A DNA stretch of 64,000 bases from CAZDCD01 sp964503885 (GTDB lineage Bacteria > Bacteroidota > Bacteroidia > Bacteroidales > UBA10428): positions 89,383 through 153,382 of the forward strand of contig CAZDCD010000009.1 in NCBI GenBank assembly GCA_964503885.1, read 5' to 3'. Below, piece by piece: positions 26,795 to 35,542 of the stretch. A program made the position numbers and the translations under genes. Position 1 is the stretch's first letter; every line of letters begins with the position of its first letter. The notes under the pieces are model-generated. The model ran no database searches. It worked only from the letters and a program-made list of their open reading frames with translations, and was not told the DNA's origin.

Positions 26795-28267
26795 GTACGA
26801 TTTTTTAATCATATCATCTGTGATCATGGCTGAAGCAAGGCAAAGGGGAATGCCTCCCCCGGGATGTACGCTGCCGCCTACATAGTAAAGTCCCTTAACC
26901 TTTTTCGAAAAATTCGGATGCCTGCGAAAGGCCGCAAATATGCTGTTTGAACTGTTCCCGTATAACGAACCGTTGACCGATGATGTTTGCCGCTCGATCT
27001 TTCTCGGATCGAGGTATTCTTCGAACTCAATATACTCTTCTATTGATGTGTTCAGTGCCTTGTTTATTTTACCGATGCAGTCCCTGCGGGCCTGATCCAG
27101 CAAAACATCCCAGTTCTGTCCGGAATTCGCCGGTGCATTGATCATAACAAACCAGTTTTCACAACCACCGGGTGCATCGCCAGGTACCTTTTTTGAGCTG
27201 ATGAACACATATACTGTCGGATCGTGATACAACATCTTTAGTCTGAATAAATGCCTGAACTCCTCTCTGTAATCGGCTGAAAAGAAAATATTGTGCAAGT
27301 CGAGCTCGTTAAATTCATTACGGATTCCCCAGTAAAAAACGATAGCCGACAGGGAACGCTCGCGTTTTATAACCGATTTTGGAAACCGTATTCCTCTTAA
27401 CATACGCATGGATTCTATCACATCAATATCGCTCACCACAATATCCGCTGAAAATGTTCTTCCTTTTGCAATAATATTGGCGATCCGGTTCTTGTAGGCA
27501 TGAATGGCTTCCACTTTTGAACAGTACTTAAATTCAATACCAAGTTCAGCGGCAAGCTTAAGTGTAGAATGAACGATATCAACCATTCCCCCGGATGGAA
27601 AATAAGCTCCCGTATTGTGCTCGAGATGGGATATCACATTAAGTGTTGCCGGAGCCCTGTAAGGATCAGACCCGTTATAAGTGGCATACCGGTCAAAAAG
27701 CTGTGCCAGACGGCTGTTCTTAAATCTCCTTTGATTGGCCCTGTGCATTGTGCTGAAGACATCAAGCCTCCACCAGTTAAGCAATGCCCTGACAAAACGC
27801 CATGAGAAAAAAGTACCTGCAGTATAAAACGATTGGAAAAGAAAAATATCCGATGTAAGTTTAAATAAGGTCTCGCTTTTTTTCAGAAATCGTTTTAAAA
27901 CACGGGTATCAGATCCCAGTTTTTCCTGTACTTCTCCGGCAAACCTGTCTGCATCCTGGTAAGCATTTATCCGCAACCCGTCAGGATAGAAATATTTACA
28001 GATGATTTCAAGTTTCTCGTAAGAGAAATAATCCTCAGGGATTTTCCCGGCTATCGTAAACAATTCATCGAGAAGTTCCGGAAGTGTTAACAGCGAGGGA
28101 CCCATATCAAAACGGTACCCGTTTTTCCGAAACTCCGAGATCTTTCCGCCCGCATATTCGTTTTTTTCAAATACGGTAACTTTATAACCCCTGACAGCAA
28201 GCCTTATGGCAACAGCGATCCCTCCGATACCAGACCCTATTACAGCCGCTTTCTTTTTTCTGACCAT
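26756..28267 (-). CDS. CrtI-type phytoene desaturase-family FAD oxidoreductase
   Basis: The 503-residue flavoprotein starts with the FAD-binding GSGIGGIAVAIRLAVRGYKV and FEKNEYAGGK. It has the family pattern YRFDMGPSLLTLPELL, FDRYATYNGSDPYRAPATL, YFPSGGMVDIV and the C-terminal GLYYVGGSVHPGGGIPLCLASA. These are typical of carotenoid desaturases and related isomerases or hydroxycarotenoid desaturases (CrtI/CrtD). No crtB or other pigment gene is adjacent; it lies downstream of OsmC and ComF genes on the same strand. The exact carotenoid substrate cannot be inferred. Confidence 0.85.
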   Translation of the reverse strand: MVRKKKAAVIGSGIGGIAVAIRLAVRGYKVTVFEKNEYAGGKISEFRKNGYRFDMGPSLLTLPELLDELFTIAGKIPEDYFSYEKLEIICKYFYPDGLRINAYQDADRFAGEVQEKLGSDTRVLKRFLKKSETLFKLTSDIFLFQSFYTAGTFFSWRFVRALLNWWRLDVFSTMHRANQRRFKNSRLAQLFDRYATYNGSDPYRAPATLNVISHLEHNTGAYFPSGGMVDIVHSTLKLAAELGIEFKYCSKVEAIHAYKNRIANIIAKGRTFSADIVVSDIDVIESMRMLRGIRFPKSVIKRERSLSAIVFYWGIRNEFNELDLHNIFFSADYREEFRHLFRLKMLYHDPTVYVFISSKKVPGDAPGGCENWFVMINAPANSGQNWDVLLDQARRDCIGKINKALNTSIEEYIEFEEYLDPRKIERQTSSVNGSLYGNSSNSIFAAFRRHPNFSKKVKGLYYVGGSVHPGGGIPLCLASAMITDDMIKKSYLKDVPGKFNIPV

Positions 28268-28287
28268 GAAAAAAGTGTTAATCCGGA

Positions 28288-29004
28288 TCAGTTTAATCGT
28301 GTCAGGGCAAGTGATGCAATGCTTACCCTGGTTTCCGGAATTTTAAGGATTGTATTTGAACAGGCTTCCATTGTGGCACCAGTAGTGACGACATCATCCA
28401 CAAGCAATACATGCTTGCGGTGAAATACTTCGGGCCTTAAAACTGTAAATACTCCCTGAACGTTCTCCCACCTTTCATACCTGGTTTTCCTTGTTTGTGT
28501 CAATGTCTCCGTATTCCGTGCAATGGCGTTTGTGATTGCCGGTACGCCGAGCACCTCCGAGATGCCCCTTGCTATAAGCTCACTCTGGTTAAAACCCCTG
28601 ATTCTGAGTTTTCTAAAATGGAGCGGAATGCAATGGATTAGATCCACGTCCGCAAGGTTTGTTTTCCGGATCTCGCTGCCGAATTTTCTTCCCATCTCAA
28701 TGCCTATATACTGCCGGCTGTTGTATTTCAGCTGATGCAGAATGTTCTGGTATTTACTGCCTTTCATGTAATAGAAGTAAGATATGGCATACTGAATCTC
28801 CGATCTTCCCCAGAAAAGCTCTGAGATCTTATTGTTTTTCAGATCCCTGTTTTCGACTCTGGGTAAATGATACGAACACCGGGAACATAACACCTGTTCC
28901 TGCCTTAAAAGGTTAATACCGCATACCACACAAATCTTCGGATAAAGAAGTCCCAGAAAATCAGTAAAAAGCCTGACGAAATATCCTGCAGCTATTGCTT
29001 TCAC
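28288..29004 (-). CDS. ComF family phosphoribosyltransferase-like protein
   Basis: A 238-residue ComF homologue with an N-terminal zinc-finger-like CVVCG...CSRCSYHLP pair of CxxC motifs, then a type I PRTase fold: IHCIPLHFRKLRIRGFNQSELIARG and the PRPP-binding loop VLLVDDVVTTGATMEAC. ComF proteins take part in natural DNA uptake in some bacteria, but in this phylum a role is unproven. It overlaps the OsmC gene by four bases and precedes the CrtI-like gene by 20 bases, which suggests one operon. Confidence 0.9.
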   Translation of the reverse strand: MKAIAAGYFVRLFTDFLGLLYPKICVVCGINLLRQEQVLCSRCSYHLPRVENRDLKNNKISELFWGRSEIQYAISYFYYMKGSKYQNILHQLKYNSRQYIGIEMGRKFGSEIRKTNLADVDLIHCIPLHFRKLRIRGFNQSELIARGISEVLGVPAITNAIARNTETLTQTRKTRYERWENVQGVFTVLRPEVFHRKHVLLVDDVVTTGATMEACSNTILKIPETRVSIASLALTRLN

Positions 29005-29414
29005 AGAATTTTGATTTCGTATGAAAGGTTCATGGCTTTACGATATGTTGCACTCACTCCGCAATAGGTATCCTGTGAAAGTCTGCACGCTTTCTCAAGT
29101 TTATCCATCGGCAGATCTTTCCCTTTAAATTCGTAAATGATATGCATAGCGGTAAATTGCTTTGGATGATTCTCGGTGAGTTCACCCTCTACCTTAACAT
29201 GGAATGATTCCACATCAACCCGCATCTTGGTAAGAATCGAGATCACATCCATTGCTGTGCAACCGGCCAGTGCGACCATGACCAATGGCTTTGGTCTCGG
29301 TCCCTGATTTGTTCCGCCAACATCAGGTTTGGCGTCCAATTTCAATGTATACCCGTCCACTTCGGCCTCAAAAACCATATTGTTCAGCCATGACAAAGCT
29401 ATCGATTCTTTCAT
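29001..29414 (-). CDS. OsmC-family peroxiredoxin-like protein
   Basis: A 137-residue OsmC-fold protein. The two redox cysteines of the family are visible: C52 in ALAGCTAMDVISIL and C118 in SQDTYCGVSATYRKA. Such proteins reduce organic hydroperoxides as homodimers; the Glu and Arg residues of the active site were not traced. It is first in the OsmC-ComF-CrtI gene run, divergent from a Crp/Fnr gene 150 bases away. Confidence 0.88.
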   Translation of the reverse strand: MKESIALSWLNNMVFEAEVDGYTLKLDAKPDVGGTNQGPRPKPLVMVALAGCTAMDVISILTKMRVDVESFHVKVEGELTENHPKQFTAMHIIYEFKGKDLPMDKLEKACRLSQDTYCGVSATYRKAMNLSYEIKIL

Positions 29415-29567
29415 ATGCAGGTATTTTTGTAATGATCAGTAAACATGGTTGACATAGATTTGTTTAAAAATAATACGAACTTTAAAAAATTGGAATAATT
29501 TAATAACTTTATTTCGAAACTAACCCTGAAACCGGGATTTTTTAAAACGTTATTATCCATTAAAAGT

Positions 29568-30242
29568 ATGAATATAATCGATTCGAACTCAATTTTCAGG
29601 CATTTATCGGAAGAAGAACTGGCAATGATACCGGTCGACCAGGAACCGGAATTTTACAGGCGCGGAACGATCATTTATGAAGAAGGTAGCAGAATATATG
29701 GCTTTTATTGCGTACAGAAAGGGATCATAAAAATTTACAAGACCGGGTTCGATGGCAAAGAACAGATCATCCGGTTTGCCAAAAAAGGCGATATCATGGG
29801 CTTCCGTTCAACCCTTGCACGCGAAAGGGCTTGTACTTCAGCCAAAGTCATAGAAGATTCATCCATAACATTTGTACATGGAGATACTGTTATACATCTG
29901 GTCAAGACCAACGGTGAATTTGCCTATGAATTGCTCCGTATTGCCTGCAACGAACTGGGTGAAGCGAATGATTATATTACCGATATTGCACAGAAAACCG
30001 TAAGAGAAAGACTCGCCGAAGTAATTATCCACCTCAGGAAGGAATTCGATCTCGATAACGATAAATACCTCAAAATATCGCTTACCCGCGAAGAGCTTGC
30101 CAATATTGTAGGTACTGCCACAGAATCGGTCATACGGCTACTTTCAGAGTTTAAGCAGGACGGATTGATTGAACTGCAGGGAAGAAGGATCAAGATCAAC
30201 GACGAAAAAGCCCTCGTTAAAATCGGCAACATAATTGATTAA
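29568..30242 (+). CDS. Crp/Fnr family transcriptional regulator
   Basis: A 224-residue regulator with a cyclic-nucleotide-binding-like roll (RRGTIIYEEGSRIYGFYCVQKGIIKIYKTG, KEQIIRFAKKGDIMGF) and a C-terminal winged HTH (ISLTREELANIVGTATESVIRLLSEF, LIELQGRRIKIN). No N-terminal Fe-S cysteine cluster is present. It resembles the regulator at 17060-17770 in length and order. It faces the OsmC operon across 153 bases and precedes the DtxR-type regulator by 79 bases on the same strand, so it could control either, but no matching operator was identified. Confidence 0.9.
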   Translation: MNIIDSNSIFRHLSEEELAMIPVDQEPEFYRRGTIIYEEGSRIYGFYCVQKGIIKIYKTGFDGKEQIIRFAKKGDIMGFRSTLARERACTSAKVIEDSSITFVHGDTVIHLVKTNGEFAYELLRIACNELGEANDYITDIAQKTVRERLAEVIIHLRKEFDLDNDKYLKISLTREELANIVGTATESVIRLLSEFKQDGLIELQGRRIKINDEKALVKIGNIID

Positions 30243-30282
30243 TTGAAATTATTGAATGAAAGTTTAAAAGTATTGTCGTAAT

Positions 30283-30320
30283 TTTAAGCATGCTTAAATA
30301 ATATTTTAAACTTATTTAAA
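30283..30320 (+). promoter_or_regulatory. tandem palindromic operator of the DtxR-type regulator
   Basis: A perfect 16-base palindrome, TTTAAGCATGCTTAAA, lies at 30283-30298. A second imperfect one with the same outer half-sites (TTTAAA, CTTA, TTTAAA) lies at 30305-30320. Their centres are 22 bases apart, about two helical turns, and the second abuts the start codon at 30322. The form resembles DtxR/MntR operators (TTTAGG-type half-sites). Autoregulation of the downstream gene is the simplest reading. Confidence 0.6.
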
Positions 30321-30321
30321 T

Positions 30322-30984
30322 ATGTCGGAATCTGTTGAAAATTTCATGAAGGCCGTGTATCAGCAAATTTATGATTACCATGAAAAGGCCAGTACATCTG
30401 TGATTGCCGAAAAACTTAACATATCGAGTTCTGCAGTCACCGATATGTCAAAAAAATTATCGAATAAACAGCTGATTATCTATGAGAAGTATAAGAATAT
30501 AACGCTGACGCCTCAGGGATATGAAATGGCCCTCAGGATCGTCCGTCGTCATCGCCTGTGGGAGCTTTTTCTGTCGACTGTTTTTAATCTTGATATGAGT
30601 CAGATTCACCGTGAAGCAGAACTACTAGAACATACAACGTCGGATTTTCTTACCGACAAACTTGAGGAATACCTGGGCCATCCGTATTCCGATCCCCACG
30701 GAGATCCGATACCGGATAAGAACGGTAATTTTCATGGTGAACCAGCTGAATCAACACTCCTGGATGTGAAACCAGACCGGAAATACACCATTAAACGGTT
30801 GAATACACGTTCGGAGAATGTACTGCAGTTTCTCAATGAATACCATTTTTCAGTCAATAAACCGGTAAAACTGATGCAGCATATTCAACCCGAAAATGCG
30901 GTTCTTGTAAAGATCGACAACACCAAAATAATACTGAATGCCCTGATTGCTTCATGTGTTCTGGTGGTAAAGGCAAAAAAGTGA
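30322..30984 (+). CDS. DtxR/MntR-family metal-dependent transcriptional repressor
   Basis: A 220-residue metalloregulator. Residues of about 1-65 form the winged HTH (STSVIAEKLNISSSAVTDMSKKLSNKQLI, YKNITLTPQGYEMAL). The dimerisation and metal-binding domain follows with RRHRLWELFL, HREAELLEHTTSDFL and HPYSDPHGDPIP, and a C-terminal FeoA/SH3-like domain covers about 140-220. Mn(II), Fe(II) or Zn(II) could be the effector. A decayed ZIP-type metal transporter directly follows, and palindromes lie in the leader; both fit control of metal uptake. Confidence 0.92.
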   Translation: MSESVENFMKAVYQQIYDYHEKASTSVIAEKLNISSSAVTDMSKKLSNKQLIIYEKYKNITLTPQGYEMALRIVRRHRLWELFLSTVFNLDMSQIHREAELLEHTTSDFLTDKLEEYLGHPYSDPHGDPIPDKNGNFHGEPAESTLLDVKPDRKYTIKRLNTRSENVLQFLNEYHFSVNKPVKLMQHIQPENAVLVKIDNTKIILNALIASCVLVVKAKK

Positions 30985-30985
30985 C

Positions 30986-31148
30986 GCTAAGGAAACGAAC
31001 AGTGTATTGCTTGCATTCGGAATTGCTCTTTCTGCAGGACTTTCTACCGGTATAGACAGCGCGTGAATATGGTGAGGCACACCTGTCCATATACGGGCTT
31101 ATTGCCGGCATGATCATTATGGCCGTTAGTTTGTTATTGTTTGTATGA
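30986..31148 (+). pseudogene. remnant of a ZIP-family metal transporter
   Basis: Directly after the DtxR-type gene, one frame encodes NSVLLAFGIALSAGLSTGID before a TGA at 31064. One frame over, from 31065, the text reads EYGEAHLSIYGLIAGMIIM to a stop at 31148. These match the first membrane helix and the last helix of ZupT-like ZIP transporters, joined at about 31063 with the roughly 200 central residues missing. No start codon in the proper place survives. An internal deletion of a once regulated metal importer is inferred; a short functional peptide is unlikely. Confidence 0.6.
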
Positions 31149-31283
31149 TCTATACATTCTTAATATGCCCGCAGATTTTTTAGCAATGTTGCAGTTTTCT
31201 GCTGTCGCTTCATTACCTGACGATCTTCACAATCCTGCCGGTGGCAGGGCAAATCAGACCGGATCATCTATAATACACGTGCT

Positions 31284-31724
31284 TTGAAAAATAACCTGAA
31301 ATCAATTATCCTTGTATTTCTGCAATTTGCCTGTATTACTATTACAGTGTTTTCCGGCCATCCGGCATATTCCGGTACACTCTTTATAATCCTGTTCACA
31401 TCAGGTCTGATCACCGGCCTCTGGGCAGTAATCAGTATGAGCAGAAGCAGGCTTACCGTAATGCCCGACCTGAAGCCGGGGAGCATATTCATTGACACAG
31501 GACCGTACAAGGCGATCAGGCATCCCATGTACCTTTCCGTTATTCTTGTATGCATGGCATTTGTGCTTGGCAGTTTAACCCTGTTAAAAATAATAACACT
31601 CGCCGTTCTTGTTGCTGTTTTGCTGATCAAGATCGGTCACGAAGAAAAGCAGCTGAAAAAGGGGTTTCCCGAATATACACCCTATGCCGGAAGAACCAGG
31701 AAAATCATACCGTTTATATATTGA
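31284..31724 (+). CDS. isoprenylcysteine carboxylmethyltransferase-like membrane protein
   Basis: A 146-residue membrane protein with about four spans and the C-terminal signature of the ICMT/PEMT methyltransferase family: DTGPYKAIRHPMYLSVILV, then HEEKQLKKGFPEYTPYAGRTRKIIPFIY. The RHPxY motif and the EExxL...F..Y...Y..R..R block form the S-adenosylmethionine-binding end of the family. The start is a TTG at 31284; no ATG fits. The substrate is unknown; bacterial members may methylate lipids or small thiol or carboxyl compounds. Confidence 0.82.
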   Translation: MKNNLKSIILVFLQFACITITVFSGHPAYSGTLFIILFTSGLITGLWAVISMSRSRLTVMPDLKPGSIFIDTGPYKAIRHPMYLSVILVCMAFVLGSLTLLKIITLAVLVAVLLIKIGHEEKQLKKGFPEYTPYAGRTRKIIPFIY

Positions 31725-31805
31725 TCACAGGCACGTTATCGTTAACACATTTTATATTGTGTATTTTGGGATAAATAATTTCTATTTTAGCAGTCCAAAT
31801 AAATT

Positions 31806-32741
31806 ATGATGGAGTTTGAGCGGGAACGGGAAATCAGAAAGGCATCCTGGGCCGGAATTGTTGGTAACGGATTGCTGGCCATAATTAAGATCATTACGGG
31901 TGTTTTCGCCGGAAGCCTGGCAGTGGTGGCCGACGGTATTGACTCAATGAGCGATATCTTCACCTCGGTGATCACTCTCATTACAGCACGGATATTATCA
32001 AGACCACCTGATGTACAATTCCCGTATGGGTATGGAAAAGCCGACACCCTTGCAACCAAAGCGTTGTCGTTTATCATCTTTTTTGCCGGAGCCCAGCTTG
32101 CCATTACCACTGTCAGAAAACTTGTTCATGGTTCTGTGACTGATATTCCTTCCTTTTCAGCCATTGTTGTTACGGCCATTTCAATAGCCGGAAAGCTGAT
32201 CCTGGCCAGGCACCATCAAAGAGTAGGGAAAAGGACCGGCAGCGATATGCTGATCGCAAACGCACGCAACATGCAAAACGATGTGCTGATATCCGGCGCA
32301 GTACTTACAGGCCTGATATTTACTTTTGTGCTTAAAATACCCCTGATCGATCCAATTGCTGCCTTAGTGGTAAGCATCTGGATTTTAAAGGTAGCATACC
32401 AGATTTTTATGCAAACCAACCTCGACCTGATGGACGGAATCCAGGATTGTTCGATCTACAACGACATTTTTTCCGCTATTGAAAGCGTAGAGGGAGCCTA
32501 TAATCCTCACCGGGTAAGGGCAAGAAAGATCGGCAACAAGATCATGGTTGCCGTTGACCTTGAGGTCGAAGGCGATATTTCTATTAAACATGCTCACAAC
32601 ATAGCCCACAATGTGGAATTGAGCATAAAGCAAAAGATTGCCAACATTTTTGATGTGGTTATTCATCTGGAACCGCTGGGGGACAAAACCTCGGAAAAAA
32701 AATTCGGACTCTCAAGAAAGGATTTCCCCGGAAATACCTGA
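31806..32741 (+). CDS. cation diffusion facilitator transporter with atypical metal site
   Basis: A 311-residue CDF exporter with six spans and a C-terminal cytoplasmic domain (FSAIESVEGAYNPHRVRARKIGNKIMVAVDLEVEG). The intramembrane site reads DGIDSMSD in TM2 (DxxxD) and NMQND in TM5 (NxxxD), so an Asn stands where Fe/Zn exporters such as FieF have His. It therefore differs from the HxxxD/HxxxD transporters at 22340 and 54087, and iron or manganese is more likely than zinc. It lies downstream of the metalloregulator and the ICMT-like gene but has its own spacing of 81 bases. Confidence 0.9.
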   Translation: MMEFEREREIRKASWAGIVGNGLLAIIKIITGVFAGSLAVVADGIDSMSDIFTSVITLITARILSRPPDVQFPYGYGKADTLATKALSFIIFFAGAQLAITTVRKLVHGSVTDIPSFSAIVVTAISIAGKLILARHHQRVGKRTGSDMLIANARNMQNDVLISGAVLTGLIFTFVLKIPLIDPIAALVVSIWILKVAYQIFMQTNLDLMDGIQDCSIYNDIFSAIESVEGAYNPHRVRARKIGNKIMVAVDLEVEGDISIKHAHNIAHNVELSIKQKIANIFDVVIHLEPLGDKTSEKKFGLSRKDFPGNT

Positions 32742-32802
32742 TCCCTGAAATTATTATTTAAAATCATTTTAAATAACTATTTTTATCATAAATTCTAATC
32801 CC

Positions 32803-33534
32803 ATGCAAATCACAAAAGATATGCTTATGGCAGATGTTATTCATACGAATTACCTTCTTCTGAATGTTATTTCCAGGTTTGAGATCGGGCTTGGATTCGG
32901 AAATAAGACTGTGGATGAAGTTTGCAAGGAGAATGGTGTAAACATCGATTTTTTTCTCGACATAGTGAATTCATTTCATGATCCTGATTTTTTTCCGGAC
33001 AAGGAGCTTCAGAAATTTTCTGTTGATCTTATAATTAAATACTTAAGACAAACACACGATTATTACCTTAAAATAAAAATTCCGGAAATAGAATCGATGA
33101 TCAATATACTGATTGATTCATCCACCGAAGAAAACAGGGAAAGTCTTTCGGTGATTAACCGATTTTTCAGTGAGTATAAGAAAGAACTTATTGCCCATAT
33201 CCTCAGAGAGGAAGATATGGTGATTCCTTATATCCTCGGGGTGAATGATGCAATTAACGGAACCACAGAACCGGATGAAGTCGATACAACCCTTACATCG
33301 TATTCTATCGATGATTTTGCCGATGAACATAATAACGTAGAAGACAAGCTGTCTGATCTTAAGAACATCATTATAAAATTTCTGCCACCGGTGCATGATT
33401 TCGTGACCTGCAACAATATCCTCATCGAACTTTTCAGGCTGGAGAAAGACCTCAACAACCATGCACGAATCGAAGATAAAGTGCTGATACCTAAAGTGAG
33501 GATTATGGAAACCGCGTTAACCGGAAGGCAATAA
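32803..33534 (+). CDS. hemerythrin-domain protein related to RIC/ScdA/YtfE
   Basis: The 243-residue protein has an N-terminal ScdA_N/DUF542-like segment (about 1-60, with VDEVCKENGVNI) and a C-terminal four-helix hemerythrin domain. The diiron ligands can be traced as H85 (RQTHDYY), H132 and E136 (AHILREE), H176 and E180 (DEHNNVE), and H220 and E224 (NHARIED). RIC proteins repair nitrosatively or oxidatively damaged Fe-S clusters. A LuxR-type regulator follows four bases later, so the pair is co-transcribed and probably tied to nitric oxide, oxygen or iron stress. Confidence 0.88.
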   Translation: MQITKDMLMADVIHTNYLLLNVISRFEIGLGFGNKTVDEVCKENGVNIDFFLDIVNSFHDPDFFPDKELQKFSVDLIIKYLRQTHDYYLKIKIPEIESMINILIDSSTEENRESLSVINRFFSEYKKELIAHILREEDMVIPYILGVNDAINGTTEPDEVDTTLTSYSIDDFADEHNNVEDKLSDLKNIIIKFLPPVHDFVTCNNILIELFRLEKDLNNHARIEDKVLIPKVRIMETALTGRQ

Positions 33535-33538
33535 TACC

Positions 33539-34120
33539 ATGGTAACCGTTTGTATCATAGAATCTTCATTTCTTTTGCGGCTCGCTATGAAAAGAGTCTT
33601 CCAGTCGATCGACAGCAGTATTGTATTCCATGAACTATCTTCGACAAGGGATTTCAGGTGTGACCCTGAATCAGCCTTACCCACAGTTCTCGTGGTTGGT
33701 GAGGCTTCAGGGGGCGCCGAAGAGATCATTCATGAGGTAAAACAGAAAGGCTGCAAAACCCTTCTGCTTACACATAACTCCATAGCTGATACCAATGCCG
33801 ACGGAGCCATATCAGTGAATGATGATCCGGAGACCATATATAAAAAAGTGCAGCAAATCATTCATAACGGACCTGAGACCGATCCGGACATAATCCCGGC
33901 AAAATCATTAAGCGATCGTGAAACCGATGTATTAAAATATGTTGCTCTTGGATTTACAAATAAAGAAATAGCGGATAAGCTTTTCATCAGTACCCATACC
34001 GTAATCACACACAGAAAGAATATTTCCTCAAAACTGGGTATCAAAACCATCGCCGGGTTTACTGCCTACGCACTAATCAACCATATCATTGTGGCATCGG
34101 AGACCCGGCAAACACGCTGA
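33539..34120 (+). CDS. LuxR-type regulator with a degenerate receiver domain
   Basis: A 193-residue protein laid out as a NarL/FixJ response regulator: an alpha/beta receiver-like domain (about 1-110) and a LuxR HTH (about 127-185, SLSDRETDVLKYVALGFTNKEIADKLFISTHTVITHRKN). The receiver lacks the usual acidic pair at the first strand (IIES instead of a DD pair) and the phospho-acceptor Asp (VLVVGEAS). It is therefore a pseudo-receiver and probably not controlled by a histidine kinase. It is translated directly after the hemerythrin gene, whose state or product might set its activity; that link is inference. Confidence 0.85.
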   Translation: MVTVCIIESSFLLRLAMKRVFQSIDSSIVFHELSSTRDFRCDPESALPTVLVVGEASGGAEEIIHEVKQKGCKTLLLTHNSIADTNADGAISVNDDPETIYKKVQQIIHNGPETDPDIIPAKSLSDRETDVLKYVALGFTNKEIADKLFISTHTVITHRKNISSKLGIKTIAGFTAYALINHIIVASETRQTR

Positions 34121-34121
34121 T

Positions 34122-34826
34122 TCATACTTTTTTTAAAAACAATCTGAAAAGCAGGCTTATTGTCACCAGATGTACACAAATTCCCGCCACCAGGGTTAGA
34201 GAAAAAAACAGGTGATCATTCACGGTTTCCATGATCATATAGGTCCAGAATGGCGGAATAACTCCAAATACGAATTTCCAACCCTGAGGAATAAAAAAAG
34301 CAGCCACCGGAAGAAACAAAAGAAAATTCGACAATTTCATGATGGTCACCCCTTCAACCTTATTCCGTGCAAATGTCACACTGAGCAGGGTAATAACAGG
34401 GGGCAGCATGGCAAATAAAACCGATGCTGCAGCTTTTTGCCACAGATGCATACCAGAGGGTCCGGATGTAACAAGCACAAGCAGGGAAAAAAACCATGAA
34501 AATACCATCAAAAATCCGAGCCTGTACATAAAAAAACGGGTAACCGAAACCGGCAATACCCTGTACATCACAAAAATCCCTTCGTCCTTTTCGTCCAGCA
34601 TAACAAACGAGAAAAGAAAAGCCGGAAATGAAGCAATAACAAGGCAAATCATGGTAATGATCAGGAATTGATAATCAGCGATAAGCGGCAATGCACTAAC
34701 AAGCCAAGGAAGTCCGAAATGTAAGATAATAATCATGACAAAAGGGATAAAAAACATGATCTTTAATATTTCATCGCGGAAAATATTCTTAAAATCATTA
34801 CCTATGAGTGCCTTAATATTTTTCAT
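34122..34826 (-). CDS. membrane permease subunit of the ABC exporter (second)
   Basis: A 234-residue protein with six predicted membrane spans, a charged N terminus (ALIGNDFKNIFRDEILK) and the ABC-2-like order of helices, including the loop DEKDEGIFVMYRVLPVSVTRFFMYR that resembles the coupling region of such permeases. It is last in the tetR-ATPase-permease-permease run, eight bases after the first permease, and is likely its heterodimer partner. The transported compound is unknown. Confidence 0.78.
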   Translation of the reverse strand: MKNIKALIGNDFKNIFRDEILKIMFFIPFVMIIILHFGLPWLVSALPLIADYQFLIITMICLVIASFPAFLFSFVMLDEKDEGIFVMYRVLPVSVTRFFMYRLGFLMVFSWFFSLLVLVTSGPSGMHLWQKAAASVLFAMLPPVITLLSVTFARNKVEGVTIMKLSNFLLFLPVAAFFIPQGWKFVFGVIPPFWTYMIMETVNDHLFFSLTLVAGICVHLVTISLLFRLFLKKV

Positions 34827-34834
34827 GACGTGTA

Positions 34835-35542
34835 TTAAATTCTTCCGGCTACATACCTGATAAAATGTTTCCTGGCATACATATAGGATATTGCTACTGA
34901 GAGCAGCAAAATGCCAAAGCCATAGATTATGTTGCCCATGCTGCCTTTTTCAAAAGCCGCTTCGAAAAGGATCAGGGATCCCCGGGTTGGGATAAGATAA
35001 ACAAGCAGAGAATGAAAAATCCCATAGAAATCGGCCAGCGGAAATACGGCCGGGAACATAAATAACGGAATGATAACCATATACTGATTAAAGGTCCTGA
35101 CTCTTGCGACTCCGATGAAGCCGATAAATATAAATAACAGCGACGATAACAATAGAGCAAAGACCAGGTAGACATAATCGATATCCCAACCATGTCCTAC
35201 TATGGCCATCACTGTACCGCAGAACAGTGAGATTAAGCTGAGCGAGACGGCTTTTGACCATAAATATTGCCAGGGTTTTATGGGCGTAACGGTAATGGCC
35301 TGAAGGGTATTGGCGTCTTTTTCAAACAACACCATTGCCCCGATAAAAATAAATCCCAGCATTGTGGGATCGGTAAAAAGCAATGTTACCAGCACCTCGG
35401 TAATGCCTGCCCCCGGCACCAGCTTTAGGATCAACGTATACAGAAGAGTAACAACGAGAGCTACCGTAACAATCTGATAGCGAACTGCAAACAACAGATC
35501 CCATTTAATACATACCAGCAATTTTCTGACTTCCCTGTTCAT
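34835..35542 (-). CDS. ABC exporter permease subunit (fluoroquinolone-exporter-like)
   Basis: A 235-residue six-span permease. The motif EKDANTLQAITVTPIKPWQYLWSKAVSLSLIS is typical of ABC-2 permeases in drug and fluoroquinolone efflux systems. Its start overlaps the ATPase stop by four bases, so translation is coupled. Together with the ATPase and the second permease it forms a complete exporter under the adjacent TetR-family regulator. Confidence 0.82.
   Translation of the reverse strand: MNREVRKLLVCIKWDLLFAVRYQIVTVALVVTLLYTLILKLVPGAGITEVLVTLLFTDPTMLGFIFIGAMVLFEKDANTLQAITVTPIKPWQYLWSKAVSLSLISLFCGTVMAIVGHGWDIDYVYLVFALLLSSLLFIFIGFIGVARVRTFNQYMVIIPLFMFPAVFPLADFYGIFHSLLVYLIPTRGSLILFEAAFEKGSMGNIIYGFGILLLSVAISYMYARKHFIRYVAGRI

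Noticed and set aside
30854..31117. 87-codon minus-strand frame overlapping the DtxR gene end and the ZIP remnant
   Set aside because: It is antisense to both the regulator and the recognisable ZIP fragments.
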